Shown here: piece after piece, positions 36,128-45,189 of the stretch
Numbering within the stretch: the stretch's first letter is position 1
How the letters are laid out: the number at the start of each line of letters is the position of its first letter
Assembly: GCF_016924835.1 (NCBI RefSeq)
Contig: NZ_CP070480.1
Coordinates: 1,798,001-1,862,000 of the forward strand
DNA length: 64,000 nucleotides
Direction: 5' to 3'
DNA from: Rothia sp. ZJ932
Lineage (GTDB): Bacteria > Actinomycetota > Actinomycetes > Actinomycetales > Micrococcaceae
Translations under genes and position numbers: made by a program
The notes under the pieces: generated by a model
What the model was told of the DNA's origin: nothing
What the model saw: only the letters and a program-made list of their open reading frames with translations
The model's database searches: none

Positions 36128-37435
36128 CTATTCCGAACGCTCAGACACAATTCGGTCAATAATCAGCGGTCGTTCTCGCAGGTCTCCACCAATAGTGAAA
36201 GATCCCTCGAGAGACTGCTGGGCTCGCTCGAAACGCTCCGGGGTATCAGTCATCAGCGTCATCAGCGGCTGCCCCTCGCGTACCTCATCACCCGGCTTGG
36301 CGTGCAGCTTAATGCCGGCGGCAAGCTGAACCGGGTCTTCCTTACGAGCGCGCCCTGCGCCCAAACGCCAAGAAGCTACACCCACCTTGTAAGCATCAAG
36401 CTCAGTCAAAGTACCAGACTCCGGCGCCGTAATAGTCACAGTTTCTTTCGGCTGAGGAAGAGCCGCATCGGGGTCACCACCCTGATCACGAACCATCGCG
36501 CGCCACACATCCATCGCACGTCCGTCCTTCAGCGCCTCTGCCGGGTCAGCGTCAATACCCGAAGATGTCAGCATTTCGCGCGCCAAAGCAACGGTCAGTT
36601 CCACAACATCAGAAGGCCCTCCCCCGGCTAGAACCCCTACCGATTCTTCAACCTCACACGCGTTACCCACAGCCAGACCCAACGGGGTGTTCATATCGGT
36701 CAGCAAAGCAGTAGTCTTCACCCCGGCATCAGTACCCAAATCAACCATGACGCGGGCAAGCTCGCGCGCCATCGACGCATCCTTCATAAAAGCACCGGAG
36801 CCCACTTTCACATCAAGCACCAGCGAACCGGTACCCTCTGCAATTTTCTTAGACATGATGGAGGAAGCAATCAGCGGAATCGCCTCAACAGTGCTGGTGA
36901 CATCACGCAGGGCATAGAGCTTCTTATCGGCAGGAGCAAGACCATCACCAGCAGCGCAAATAACCGCACCGGTAGTCCCCAAAATTTCAACGACACGCTC
37001 GTTGCTGAGCTTCGCCTGCCACCCCGGTATAGCTTCCAGCTTATCCAGGGTGCCACCGGTATGACCCAGTCCGCGCCCTGAGAGCTGAGGTACGGCAACC
37101 CCAAAAGCTGCCACCAGAGGAGCCAAAGGCAGGGTAATCTTATCGCCTACACCACCGGTGGAGTGCTTATCAGAGGTCGCGATCTTCTTACCCTCACCGA
37201 CAATTGATTCAAAGTTGAGACGTTCGCCCGAATCAATCATCGCCTGAGTCCAACGAACAATTTCACGGCGTTCCATACCGTTCAGGAAAATCGCCATCGC
37301 CAGGGCACTCATCTGTTCGTCCGCGACAGCCCCACGGGTATATGCGTCAATGACCCAGTCGATCTGGGCGTCGCTGAGGGCTCCCCGGTCACGTTTGGTA
37401 CGAATAACATCAACAGCATCAAAAAGTTCGCTCAT
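36128..37435 (-). CDS. deoA: Thymidine phosphorylase
   Basis: A 435-residue enzyme cleaving thymidine or deoxyuridine with phosphate to the free base and deoxyribose-1-phosphate. The family signature is ATSDKHSTGGVGDKITLPL, and the SGRGLGHTGGTLDKLE segment binds phosphate. The C-terminal biotinyl-like alpha/beta domain ends with the usual Lys/Gly-rich region. GGAAG precedes two adjacent ATG codons (37438 and 37435); the second gives the common MSELFDAVDVI beginning. It starts 38 bases after the cdd stop on the same strand, consistent with an operon. Confidence 0.95.
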   Translation of the reverse strand: MSELFDAVDVIRTKRDRGALSDAQIDWVIDAYTRGAVADEQMSALAMAIFLNGMERREIVRWTQAMIDSGERLNFESIVGEGKKIATSDKHSTGGVGDKITLPLAPLVAAFGVAVPQLSGRGLGHTGGTLDKLEAIPGWQAKLSNERVVEILGTTGAVICAAGDGLAPADKKLYALRDVTSTVEAIPLIASSIMSKKIAEGTGSLVLDVKVGSGAFMKDASMARELARVMVDLGTDAGVKTTALLTDMNTPLGLAVGNACEVEESVGVLAGGGPSDVVELTVALAREMLTSSGIDADPAEALKDGRAMDVWRAMVRDQGGDPDAALPQPKETVTITAPESGTLTELDAYKVGVASWRLGAGRARKEDPVQLAAGIKLHAKPGDEVREGQPLMTLMTDTPERFERAQQSLEGSFTIGGDLRERPLIIDRIVSERSE

Positions 37436-37473
37436 CATTTCTTCCTTGAATTGATTGGTCAATCTACAGATTC

Positions 37474-37881
37474 TTACAAACGCTCCGGACCAAAAGCGTC
37501 CGGCAGCATTTGTTCAATAGTCATCACGCCGCCGGCAGATTTCAGGAGCATCCCCGGAGCTGCATGCTCATAGAGCAACTGGCGGCAGCGACCACACGGC
37601 ATCAGCGCCTTACCCTCTTTATCGACGCAGGCGAAAGCCACCAGTTTGCCGCCACCGGTGCGGAAAAGATCAGAAACCAGAGAACACTCGGCGCACAGGG
37701 TAATACCAAAAGAGGCATTCTCAATATTGCAGCCAGTAACTACACGCCCATCATCAGTCAGTGCAGCAACCCCCACCGGATAGTGGGAGTAGGGCGAATA
37801 AGAAGTTCTCATTGCCTCAGTAGCTTTTTCGGTCAGCATCGACCAGTCAATATCTGTGCTCTGGGCGCTTGTATGCTTCAT
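37474..37881 (-). CDS. cdd: Cytidine deaminase
   Basis: A 135-residue tetrameric-type zinc enzyme converting cytidine and deoxycytidine to uridine forms. Motifs: YSPYSHYPVGVAAL, GCNIENASFGITLCAE (zinc Cys and catalytic Glu) and PCGRCRQ (two further zinc Cys). The start is ATG 37881 with GAAGGAG six bases upstream; the frame reaches back to 37905 without such a site. With deoA directly downstream it feeds pyrimidine nucleosides to phosphorolysis. Confidence 0.96.
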   Translation of the reverse strand: MKHTSAQSTDIDWSMLTEKATEAMRTSYSPYSHYPVGVAALTDDGRVVTGCNIENASFGITLCAECSLVSDLFRTGGGKLVAFACVDKEGKALMPCGRCRQLLYEHAAPGMLLKSAGGVMTIEQMLPDAFGPERL

Positions 37882-37999
37882 GAGATCTCCTTCGCTCTGG
37901 AACATCCAGTTTACTCTTTTGAAGCACAGCGCGCAGGTTAGTGCATCAAAACCACCAGCGAACGCATAAAGCTCTCACGCATTCCTCTCGATAGCAAAA

Positions 38000-38044
38000 A
38001 CTCCCCGTCTAGTAATGTTCACAGAACACCGCTGAACGGGGAGT
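38000..38044 (-). terminator. Terminator of the nucleoside transporter operon
   Basis: Arms ACTCCCCGT (38000-38008) and ACGGGGAGT (38036-38044) enclose an inner GTTC/GAAC hairpin. On the minus strand the stem is followed by TTTTTG. It separates the transporter genes from cdd-deoA. Confidence 0.8.
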
Positions 38045-38071
38045 CCGAAACCCTCCACAAGGTTTATAGGC

Positions 38072-39355
38072 TTATCCCTTGATGTAGGGCTTGCCCGCAG
38101 CCGCCGGACCGCGTGAGGCACCCACCAAACCTGCAACCGCGAAGATTGTCACCAGGTAGGGCAGCATTGCCAGCAACTCGGTCGGCACTGAGGTTCCCAG
38201 CAGAGATAGCACAAAGTTAAGCTGCAAAGTAAAGCCAAAGAGCAAGGAGGCAAAGAGAGCGCCAAAGGGCTTCCAACGTCCGAAAATAAGCGCCGCAAGA
38301 GCGATATAACCCTGACCCGCGGTCATGTTCGCATTGAAGGACGAAACCGACACCAAAGTGAAGAAAGCACCACCCATACCTGCAACAACGCCAGCAAGCA
38401 GGACGTTCGTAAAACGCAGACGATTCACATTCACACCCAAGGTATCAGCTGCTTTGGGGTGTTCACCCACTGCACGGGTACGCAGACCCCACTTGGTTTT
38501 GTTCAGCGCAAACCAAATCAGACCCACCGTCAGATACATGAGATACACCAGCACAGACTGGTTGAACAGCACCGGTCCCACCACGGGAATCTGTGAAAGC
38601 ACGGGAATCTCAAAAGTGGGTAGCTTCGGTGCTGAGTTGAGGTTCGCCTGATCAGCTTGTAGGACGCGCGAGTAGAGAAAACCGGTAAGACCCGATACCA
38701 GCACGTTTACCACGACGCCCACAATGGTCTGATCTACCAGATACTTGATAGAGAACACCGCAAGAATCAAAGAAACCAGCACACCGCCAACCATCGCAGC
38801 AACCAGACCAACCCAGGGGTTACCAGTGATCGAAGCTGCTAGCACAGCGGTGAAAGCACCCAGCAGCAGCTGAGCTTCAATCGCGATGTTAATAATGCCG
38901 GAGCGCTCGCACAAAAGACCGCCGAGCGAACCGAAAATCATGGGGATTGACAGGGTGAGCGCACCGGTCAGCAAGGTAACGAGCGAAAGATCTGAGGAAC
39001 GTGCCGAACCGATAATCCACACCAGCATTCCGGTAATGAAGAAGAACCAGAAAGCAATTTGCAAGGCACGGTGAATTTCGTGACCTTTATTCATCTGCAC
39101 GAACGCGAAAGCAGCAATAGCTGCCATCGTGATGGAGGCGATCCAGCCGTAAACGGTGGGGTCAATCGCTAGGTCGGGAACAGTATAGCTTTTAAGCCCG
39201 TCGGAGAGACGGAAATTAACTGTATTGCTCGGTGCCTTGAGACCCACCAGTAGAAGCGAGGTCAGGGCAAGCACCGCGTAAATGATGGGGTTGCGCCAGT
39301 GCCGGACGATATTTTTTTCTTCTCGTGCTAAGGCGGGGGTAGCTGCTATAGACAT
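38072..39355 (-). CDS. Nucleoside ABC transporter permease (NupQ/YufQ-like)
   Basis: A 427-residue permease of the branched-chain-amino-acid/ribose superfamily subgroup used by BMP-type nucleoside uptake systems. About ten hydrophobic helices are visible, with the family hallmark FGSLGGLLCERSGIINIAIE and the VGEHPKAADTLGVNV loop that contacts the ATPase. It is longer than the usual ~310 residues because of an extra hydrophobic N-terminal part. Its ATG overlaps the preceding permease stop by one base (TAATG). Confidence 0.92.
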   Translation of the reverse strand: MSIAATPALAREEKNIVRHWRNPIIYAVLALTSLLLVGLKAPSNTVNFRLSDGLKSYTVPDLAIDPTVYGWIASITMAAIAAFAFVQMNKGHEIHRALQIAFWFFFITGMLVWIIGSARSSDLSLVTLLTGALTLSIPMIFGSLGGLLCERSGIINIAIEAQLLLGAFTAVLAASITGNPWVGLVAAMVGGVLVSLILAVFSIKYLVDQTIVGVVVNVLVSGLTGFLYSRVLQADQANLNSAPKLPTFEIPVLSQIPVVGPVLFNQSVLVYLMYLTVGLIWFALNKTKWGLRTRAVGEHPKAADTLGVNVNRLRFTNVLLAGVVAGMGGAFFTLVSVSSFNANMTAGQGYIALAALIFGRWKPFGALFASLLFGFTLQLNFVLSLLGTSVPTELLAMLPYLVTIFAVAGLVGASRGPAAAGKPYIKG

Positions 39356-40614
39356 TACTTAGCCTCCTGAAGTGAGATCTTCGATAAAGCCTTCTTAGGG
39401 TTTTCGGGGTCAGGAAGGCGGAAGATGGTGCGTACCAGCGGAGGTGCCGCAATAAAGAGAACAATCAGCGCCTGAACGACCAGCACGATATCAATGTTGG
39501 TGCCGGTTTCAACCTGCATTGTAACGCCACCGGCACGGAATGCACCGTAGAGCAGGGCTGCGAAGAAGGTTCCCCAGGGCTTGGCACGTCCGAGCAGTGC
39601 CACGGTGATAGCGTCAAAACCAAAGGTCGCTGCGATGCCCGTGGTCAAGACCTTTTCTGTACCTGCAACCTGGGCAGCGCCAGCGAGACCAGCCAGGGCA
39701 CCAGCAATAGCCATGACCACGATGTAGCCGTTTGAAACATTGATACCGGCGGTGCGGGCGGCATGGGGGTTAGCACCCACTGCGCGCAGACGGAAGCCCA
39801 CGGTGGAGCGGTTAATCAACCAGGCAGCAAAGATAACTGCGACAATAGCCAGTATAAAGCCCCAGTGCAGGCGGAACCCCTTGCCCAGAAGAAGAGGGAA
39901 GAGCGCCCCCTCGGGCAGAATCGGCGAAATAGGGTTCGAGCTGCCTTCGCGCTGAAAGCCGGGGGTTTTGAGAAGCAAGAGAATAAGGTTTGCCGCAATG
40001 TAGTTGAGCATGATCGAAAGAATCACCTCGTGGGCACCGGTCTTAGCCTTGAGCAGACCGACCAGACCACCCCAGAGCGCACCACCGACCATACCACCAA
40101 GAACAACCATCAGAATCAGGACGGGGGCGGGCAGGTCATAGGTGAAACCCACGTAACCTGACACCAGAGCGCCCAAAATAATCTGCCCCTGTGCACCAAT
40201 GTTGAACATACCCGCGCGGAAGGGCAGAGCTACAGCAAGACCTGCAAAGATCAGGGGTGTTGCCACGGTGAGGGTTTCCGTCAGCGGACGAATGCTGGCG
40301 GTGAAGCTCTTCGCGTTGGGGTTGTAAATTGAGCCGTGGAACATGGCGATGTAAGCATTGGTCGCTGATTTCCAAGCGGCGGCAAGGGTGTCGAGCGGAC
40401 GCGCGAAGAAGTAGCTTGATGCCTTTTGAGTTGCCGGGTCAGTGAGGGCAATAAGCACACCGCCCAGGAACAGGGCGGCAATAAGCGCGCCGAGTGAGAG
40501 ACCGAAGCTGCCGCCGAGCAAGCGAGTTGCCAGTGAGGGCTTTTCGCTGGTGCTCATCTGCGGGTTAGCAGCCGCAGGTGCGGCTACTGCCGCGGGCTTA
40601 TTTTCTGCGCTCAT
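39355..40614 (-). CDS. Nucleoside ABC transporter permease (NupP/YufP-like)
   Basis: A 419-residue polytopic permease, partner of the gene just downstream. Hallmarks are PFRAGMFNIGAQGQIILGAL, the AHEVILSIMLNYIA segment and the VGANPHAARTAGINVS coupling loop. The first 30 residues are Ala/Pro-rich and cytoplasmic. Start and stop both overlap neighbours (ATGA with the ATPase gene, TAATG with the second permease), which shows strong translational coupling within the operon. Confidence 0.92.
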   Translation of the reverse strand: MSAENKPAAVAAPAAANPQMSTSEKPSLATRLLGGSFGLSLGALIAALFLGGVLIALTDPATQKASSYFFARPLDTLAAAWKSATNAYIAMFHGSIYNPNAKSFTASIRPLTETLTVATPLIFAGLAVALPFRAGMFNIGAQGQIILGALVSGYVGFTYDLPAPVLILMVVLGGMVGGALWGGLVGLLKAKTGAHEVILSIMLNYIAANLILLLLKTPGFQREGSSNPISPILPEGALFPLLLGKGFRLHWGFILAIVAVIFAAWLINRSTVGFRLRAVGANPHAARTAGINVSNGYIVVMAIAGALAGLAGAAQVAGTEKVLTTGIAATFGFDAITVALLGRAKPWGTFFAALLYGAFRAGGVTMQVETGTNIDIVLVVQALIVLFIAAPPLVRTIFRLPDPENPKKALSKISLQEAK

Positions 40615-42242
40615 GCGCGCTCTCCTTCACTGGTCGATGGGGTGTTTTCTGCCCAGGGCACTTGCGTGGTTTGCTGTGCTACCGGAGGAACAGAATCAGT
40701 CTCGGGAAGGCTCCCGGTAGCCTCCTGCTGGCTAGCCTTTGCTTCTTCGTAGGAAGCTCCCGCCATCATTTGACCGAGCACAGAACGAGGGGTGTCTTTG
40801 GGTGCAATACCCATGAGTTCGCCGTGGAAGAAAACAGCGATGCGATCAGCAAGTGCGTAGACTTCATCGAGTTCAGTGGAAACAATCATGACGGGTACGC
40901 CCTTGTCGCGCTCAGCAACAATGCGTTTGTGGATGAATTCGATGGAGCCAACGTCCACACCGCGGGTAGGTTGTGAAGCAACGAAGAGTTCAAGGTCGCG
41001 CGAGAGTTCACGCGCCACCACGATTTTCTGCTGGTTACCGCCTGAGAGAGTGGACGCCGCGTCCGCAGTTGAACCCATACGGATATCGAACTCGCTACCG
41101 GCGCGAGCTGCGTTCGATGAGACCGCTGAGCGTTTGAGGGTGCCCGCCGATGAGTAATCTGAGGTGTCAAAGAGATCGAGAATGAGGTTCTCAGCAATGG
41201 AGAATGAACCGACAAGCCCGTCTTTGCTACGGTCCTCGGGTACAAAGCCAACACCGGAGTGCAGTACCTGCTTGGTGGTTTTGCCCAGCAGTTCTTGACC
41301 GTTGAGCTTCAGAGAGCCGGTAGCTTTGGAGTGTAGACCGATGATGGATTCAGCAAGCTCAGTCTGCCCGTTACCCTGCACGCCGGCAACTGCCAGAATC
41401 TCGCCGCCGCGCACCTCAAAGCTGACATTCTTAAGCAGGGGAACGCCGTTATCAGCGATTAAGGTCAGGTTGGAGACCTCAAAAATATTATTGTTGAGCT
41501 TCGGCTCATCTTTATCAACGGTGAGCTGAACGGCTTTACCCACCATCAAGGACGCCAGTTCATTGGTTGACGCGCTGGGATCAGCAGTGCCGACGACCTT
41601 GCCGCGTCGAATCACCGTGATATCGTCAGAAACCTGACGGACTTCACGCAGTTTATGGGAGATAAAGAGTAGAGATTTGCCGTCACGACGCAACTGGTCC
41701 ATGATTTCCAGCAACTGGTCAGTCTCAGCGGGGGTAAGGACCGCGGTCGGCTCATCCAGAATCAGAATCTCAGCATCGCGTACCAATGCCTTAATGATTT
41801 CAACGCGCTGCTGAACGCCCACCGGCAGGTTCTCAACGATGGCATCGGGGTCAACGTTGAACCCGTAACGGTCTGAAATCTCACGAATCTTCACCCGTGT
41901 TTCTTCGAGGTTGAGAGTAACGCCGTTGGTGCTCTCAGCACCCAGAGCGATGTTCTCAGCAACGGTAAAGACCGGAACCAGCATAAAGTGCTGGTGAACC
42001 ATGCCAATACCTGCCGCCATCGCGTCCCCGGGCCCCTTAAAAGTAACCGGCTGGTCGTCAATGAGAATCTGACCTGACGTTGGTCTGTACAGACCGTAAA
42101 TCACGTTCATGAGGGTTGACTTACCCGCACCGTTTTCGCCCAAAAGGCAGTGAACAGTGCCTGGGCGAACCACCAGGTCAATGCTGTCATTAGCGGTAAA
42201 ATCACCAAATTTTTTGGTCACTTCTCGCAGTTCGAGTTTCAT
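40611..42242 (-). CDS. Nucleoside ABC transporter ATP-binding protein, two nucleotide-binding domains (NupO/YufO-like)
   Basis: A 543-residue protein with two ABC domains in tandem. The first has GENGAGKSTLMNVIYG (Walker A), a degenerate signature region and EILILDEPTAVLT (Walker B). The second has the variant Walker A GVQGNGQTELAES, the signature TLSGGNQQKIVVARE and a degenerate Walker B LFVASQPTRGVDVG. A Gln/Ser/Pro-rich C-terminal tail of about 40 residues is not part of the fold. It is the first gene of a coupled ATPase-permease-permease set, with a hairpin separating it from the binding-protein gene. Confidence 0.93.
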   Translation of the reverse strand: MKLELREVTKKFGDFTANDSIDLVVRPGTVHCLLGENGAGKSTLMNVIYGLYRPTSGQILIDDQPVTFKGPGDAMAAGIGMVHQHFMLVPVFTVAENIALGAESTNGVTLNLEETRVKIREISDRYGFNVDPDAIVENLPVGVQQRVEIIKALVRDAEILILDEPTAVLTPAETDQLLEIMDQLRRDGKSLLFISHKLREVRQVSDDITVIRRGKVVGTADPSASTNELASLMVGKAVQLTVDKDEPKLNNNIFEVSNLTLIADNGVPLLKNVSFEVRGGEILAVAGVQGNGQTELAESIIGLHSKATGSLKLNGQELLGKTTKQVLHSGVGFVPEDRSKDGLVGSFSIAENLILDLFDTSDYSSAGTLKRSAVSSNAARAGSEFDIRMGSTADAASTLSGGNQQKIVVARELSRDLELFVASQPTRGVDVGSIEFIHKRIVAERDKGVPVMIVSTELDEVYALADRIAVFFHGELMGIAPKDTPRSVLGQMMAGASYEEAKASQQEATGSLPETDSVPPVAQQTTQVPWAENTPSTSEGERA

Positions 42243-42426
42243 CGATGCGCTTTCTGTGAACGATGTTCGAGTAGTCGTTGGTACTCGCCGCGATTCTTAT
42301 ACCCAGAAGAATAAAAATCAGCGGCAAATAAAGTTATATTGCGCGTGCTATTTTACCGGTAGCGCAACACTTTTGGGTACTGCCAGCAGCCCCAAGAGCT
42401 AGCAGAACGATTAATACAGCATAAAA

Positions 42427-42459
42427 CCCGCAGCTAAGGTGAGATTTCTTAGCTGCGGG
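42427..42459 (-). terminator. Intercistronic terminator/attenuator after the binding-protein gene
   Basis: A perfect 12-bp stem (CCCGCAGCTAAG with CTTAGCTGCGGG, nine-base loop) followed by TTTTAT on the minus strand lies between the BMP gene and the ATPase gene. Such partial terminators commonly give more binding protein than membrane components; that use is inferred. Confidence 0.8.
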
Positions 42460-42490
42460 CTCAAAAAGCTACCTGTTGGCAGCAACTACC

Positions 42491-43588
42491 TTAGGCAGAG
42501 GGTGAACCTGCGGTCTCAACCTTGATGTCACCGCTAATGATCTTAGCCTTGATGTCATCGAGAGCTGCCTTGGTCTCAGCGCTGACTTCGTCTTCGAAGT
42601 TGTGGAAGGGAGCTAGTGCTACGCCACCGTTCTCCAGGGTACCGACGTAGGCTTCGCTGGTGAAGTTGCCTTCAACGTCCTGTTTAAAGGTCTCCAGCAC
42701 AGCTTCCTTCATCAGCTTCTGCACTGAGGTCAGAATGATATCTCGGTATTCGGGGTTGGTTTCGAAACCGTCTGAGTCAACCCAAATCACGGACGCGGGT
42801 GAGTCAGCGTTGCTAGCGTTGTGCTCCTTGACAGCTTCGAGGGTGCCGCCACCTACGGGGCCTGCTACGGGCATGATTACGTCAGCGCCTTCTGAGAGGA
42901 AGTTCTGGGTGTTGGTTTTGCCCTTGCCCTGGTCGGTGAAGTCACCGGTGAAGGTACCGTTCTGCGCCTCGGTATCCCAGCCCAGAACCTCAACGTTCTT
43001 GTCGTTCTGCTCATTGTAGTACTTCACGCCCTGCGCAAAGCCGTCCATGAAGATGGTAACGGTCGGGAAGTTCAAGCCGCCGTAGGTTGCTACCTTGCCG
43101 GTCTTGGACTGAGCCGCTGCCAAGTAACCTGCCTGGAACGCTGCCTGAGCGGTGTCATAGACGAGAGGGCGAACGTTGTCGAGTTCGATAGAACCATCAT
43201 CAACAATTGCAAAGTGCAGGTCAGGGTTAGCTTCTGCAACTTCCTTGGTCGCATCTGCCAAACCGAAACCAACGGTGACGGTCATGTTACAGCCTGACTG
43301 AACCATCTGGTTGAGGTTGGGACCGTACTCGGTTTCGCTGGTTGACTGAGCTTCGCCCTTTTCAATGCCCAACTCTTCAACAGCGGCGGTTAGACCCGCG
43401 TAAGTGTTTTCGTTGAAGGACTTATCATCGAAACCACCGAAGTCTGATACCATGCAGCCCCTGTAATCGGCGTTATCGCCTGATGCGGTTGATGATTCTT
43501 CGGGTGCTGCACCACAAGCTGAAAGCAAAAGTGCTGAAATGCCCAGGAGTGAACCTGCGCCTGCCATGTTCTTACGTGAGAGTGCCAT
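42491..43588 (-). CDS. BMP family nucleoside-binding lipoprotein (NupN/BmpA-like)
   Basis: A 365-residue extracytoplasmic binding protein. The signal peptide ends at lipobox LSAC with Cys25. The mature protein shows the PnrA/BMP pattern: SDFGGFDDKSFNENTYAGL at the N-terminus, TVGFGLADATKEVAEANPDL and the IMPVAGPVGGG ligand loop. The family binds purine and pyrimidine nucleosides for the ABC permease encoded downstream. GGGATC upstream of the ATG is only a modest ribosome site. Confidence 0.94.
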   Translation of the reverse strand: MALSRKNMAGAGSLLGISALLLSACGAAPEESSTASGDNADYRGCMVSDFGGFDDKSFNENTYAGLTAAVEELGIEKGEAQSTSETEYGPNLNQMVQSGCNMTVTVGFGLADATKEVAEANPDLHFAIVDDGSIELDNVRPLVYDTAQAAFQAGYLAAAQSKTGKVATYGGLNFPTVTIFMDGFAQGVKYYNEQNDKNVEVLGWDTEAQNGTFTGDFTDQGKGKTNTQNFLSEGADVIMPVAGPVGGGTLEAVKEHNASNADSPASVIWVDSDGFETNPEYRDIILTSVQKLMKEAVLETFKQDVEGNFTSEAYVGTLENGGVALAPFHNFEDEVSAETKAALDDIKAKIISGDIKVETAGSPSA

Positions 43589-43765
43589 GGGGATCCCTTC
43601 AATCAGGATCTGATGAGGTCAGAAAAAGTGTGGGTTTCTGGTCATCAGTTTTTGAGCAATACAGAACACATTCTAATGCTTTTAAAGCCCACAGCTAAAT
43701 TATTTTTCACTTTAAATTCATCTTGTTATCAATCAGCAGCAAGACAAAGGCTATTACACCAGGAT

Positions 43766-44980
43766 TCAGGCGGTCTCTAGGGCAATGCTACGTAAAGCAG
43801 CAGCAACCATAACGCGCACGCCGTTACCAATTGCTTCTTCCTGCGGGTTGTAATCTCCCTGGTGCAGGTCAAAGGTTTCTCCTCCCTGCGCTCGAGTTCC
43901 CAGACGAACCATCGTGCCAGGAACCTCCTGCAACATCCACGAGAAATCTTCACCGCCCATGGACTGCTCAACAAGAATCACGCTATCCTCGCCCAGCTCC
44001 GCGCGTGCGGCATTTTCAATGAGAGTGGTCTCCGCCTCAGTATTGACCACCGGTGGAACTCCGCGTTCGTGCTCAAGACTCACACTCAAACCGTAGGGGG
44101 CAGCAACCTGCTCTACGACCTCGTCCAGCATCTGCCCCGCCTTGTACCAGGCATCCGCGTCCAAGCAGCGCATAGTGCCCGCCATGAAGCCTGTCGCCGG
44201 AATAGCGTTGGGGGCAACACCCGCCTCAATCTGCCCCCACACCACCAACACACCGGAGCGTACATCAGTGCGGCGCGAAAGAACAGCGGGAACATTCACA
44301 GCAATCTGGCTCATCGCAAAAATCAAATCTTCGGTCAGGTGCGGACGCGATGTGTGCCCGCCGTGCCCATCAAGGCGAATGCGCACAGTGTCAGAGGCTG
44401 AAGTGATAGCGCCAATACGCGTACCAATCTTTCCTACATCCACCTTGGGATCACAGTGCAGGGCAAAAGCACGCGGAACATCTTTAAGCCAGCCCGCCCT
44501 AATTACCTCTAGTGCGCCCCCAGGCTGTTGCTCTTCCGAAGGCTGGAAGATCACGCGAATAGTGGCGCCCAGTGGCTTTGTTTTATTCATCGCGTCCAAA
44601 AGAAGCGTAACGCCCAGCATAACGGTCAGGTGAATATCGTGACCGCACGCATGCATAACCCCCGGGGTCTGCGATGAGTAAGCAAGGCCGGTTTGCTCCT
44701 GCACCGGTAGGGCATCAATATCAGCCCTGAAAGCCGCCGCGATTGGACCTTCACCAATATCAACGCGCACACCGGTATAACCGGGCAAATAAACAGGTCT
44801 CAGCCCCGCATCGCGCAGACGGTGAGCAATTTTCTCTGTGGTCTGAAACTCCTGAAAAGAGAGCTCCGGGTTACGGTGAATATCCCGGCGAAACTCAATG
44901 AGCTCCTCCAAAAAATCATGCAGATACCCCCCCATCAGTGTGGAGGTCAAAGACGCCGAAGATTTCTGAGATGCAACCAT
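43766..44980 (-). CDS. M20 family amidohydrolase/carboxypeptidase
   Basis: A zinc hydrolase of the HipO/AmaA-like M20D group (hippurate, N-acetyl or indole-acetyl amino acid hydrolases). Motifs: FRRDIHRNPELSFQE, FRADIDALPVQE, HACGHDIHLTVMLG, FQPSEEQQPGGA and MGGEDFSWML, carrying the metal His, Asp and Glu residues. The start is uncertain: ATG 44980 is chosen because the extra 20 residues up to 45040 are not family-like, but neither has a clear ribosome site. It lies upstream of the nucleoside transporter on the same strand; whether it belongs to that pathway is unknown. Confidence 0.88.
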   Translation of the reverse strand: MVASQKSSASLTSTLMGGYLHDFLEELIEFRRDIHRNPELSFQEFQTTEKIAHRLRDAGLRPVYLPGYTGVRVDIGEGPIAAAFRADIDALPVQEQTGLAYSSQTPGVMHACGHDIHLTVMLGVTLLLDAMNKTKPLGATIRVIFQPSEEQQPGGALEVIRAGWLKDVPRAFALHCDPKVDVGKIGTRIGAITSASDTVRIRLDGHGGHTSRPHLTEDLIFAMSQIAVNVPAVLSRRTDVRSGVLVVWGQIEAGVAPNAIPATGFMAGTMRCLDADAWYKAGQMLDEVVEQVAAPYGLSVSLEHERGVPPVVNTEAETTLIENAARAELGEDSVILVEQSMGGEDFSWMLQEVPGTMVRLGTRAQGGETFDLHQGDYNPQEEAIGNGVRVMVAAALRSIALETA

Positions 44981-45101
44981 AGTTTTTAGGATAGTAGCCA
45001 CAAGCCCTACGGGGTAATTTTTACGGACGCGGTAACCCATCAGGCTTTTATGACGTTTTATGACGCACCCTAGCAGCCGGATTCACTCGCTACCTCTGAC
45101 A

Positions 45102-45149
45102 CAGCAAACGGCGCCCGTCTGTGCTGTACAAGACGGGCGCCGTTTGCTG
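45102..45149 (-). terminator. Strong hairpin after sdhB
   Basis: A 19-bp perfect stem (CAGCAAACGGCGCCCGTCT with its inverse) and ten-base loop lies 40 bases after the sdhB stop. A clear T run is missing, but the stem is the strongest in the region and separates the sdh operon from the M20 gene. Confidence 0.75.
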
Positions 45150-45189
45150 CTATACCGGTGATTCTTTCACAAGAATCTTTACGCGGAGT

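Noticed and set aside
42255-42275. GAACGATGTTCGA resembling an SOS (LexA) box upstream of the transporter ATPase gene
   Set aside because: The spacer between half sites is one base short of the actinobacterial consensus and only part of the dyad is present; the gene is not a DNA-damage gene.
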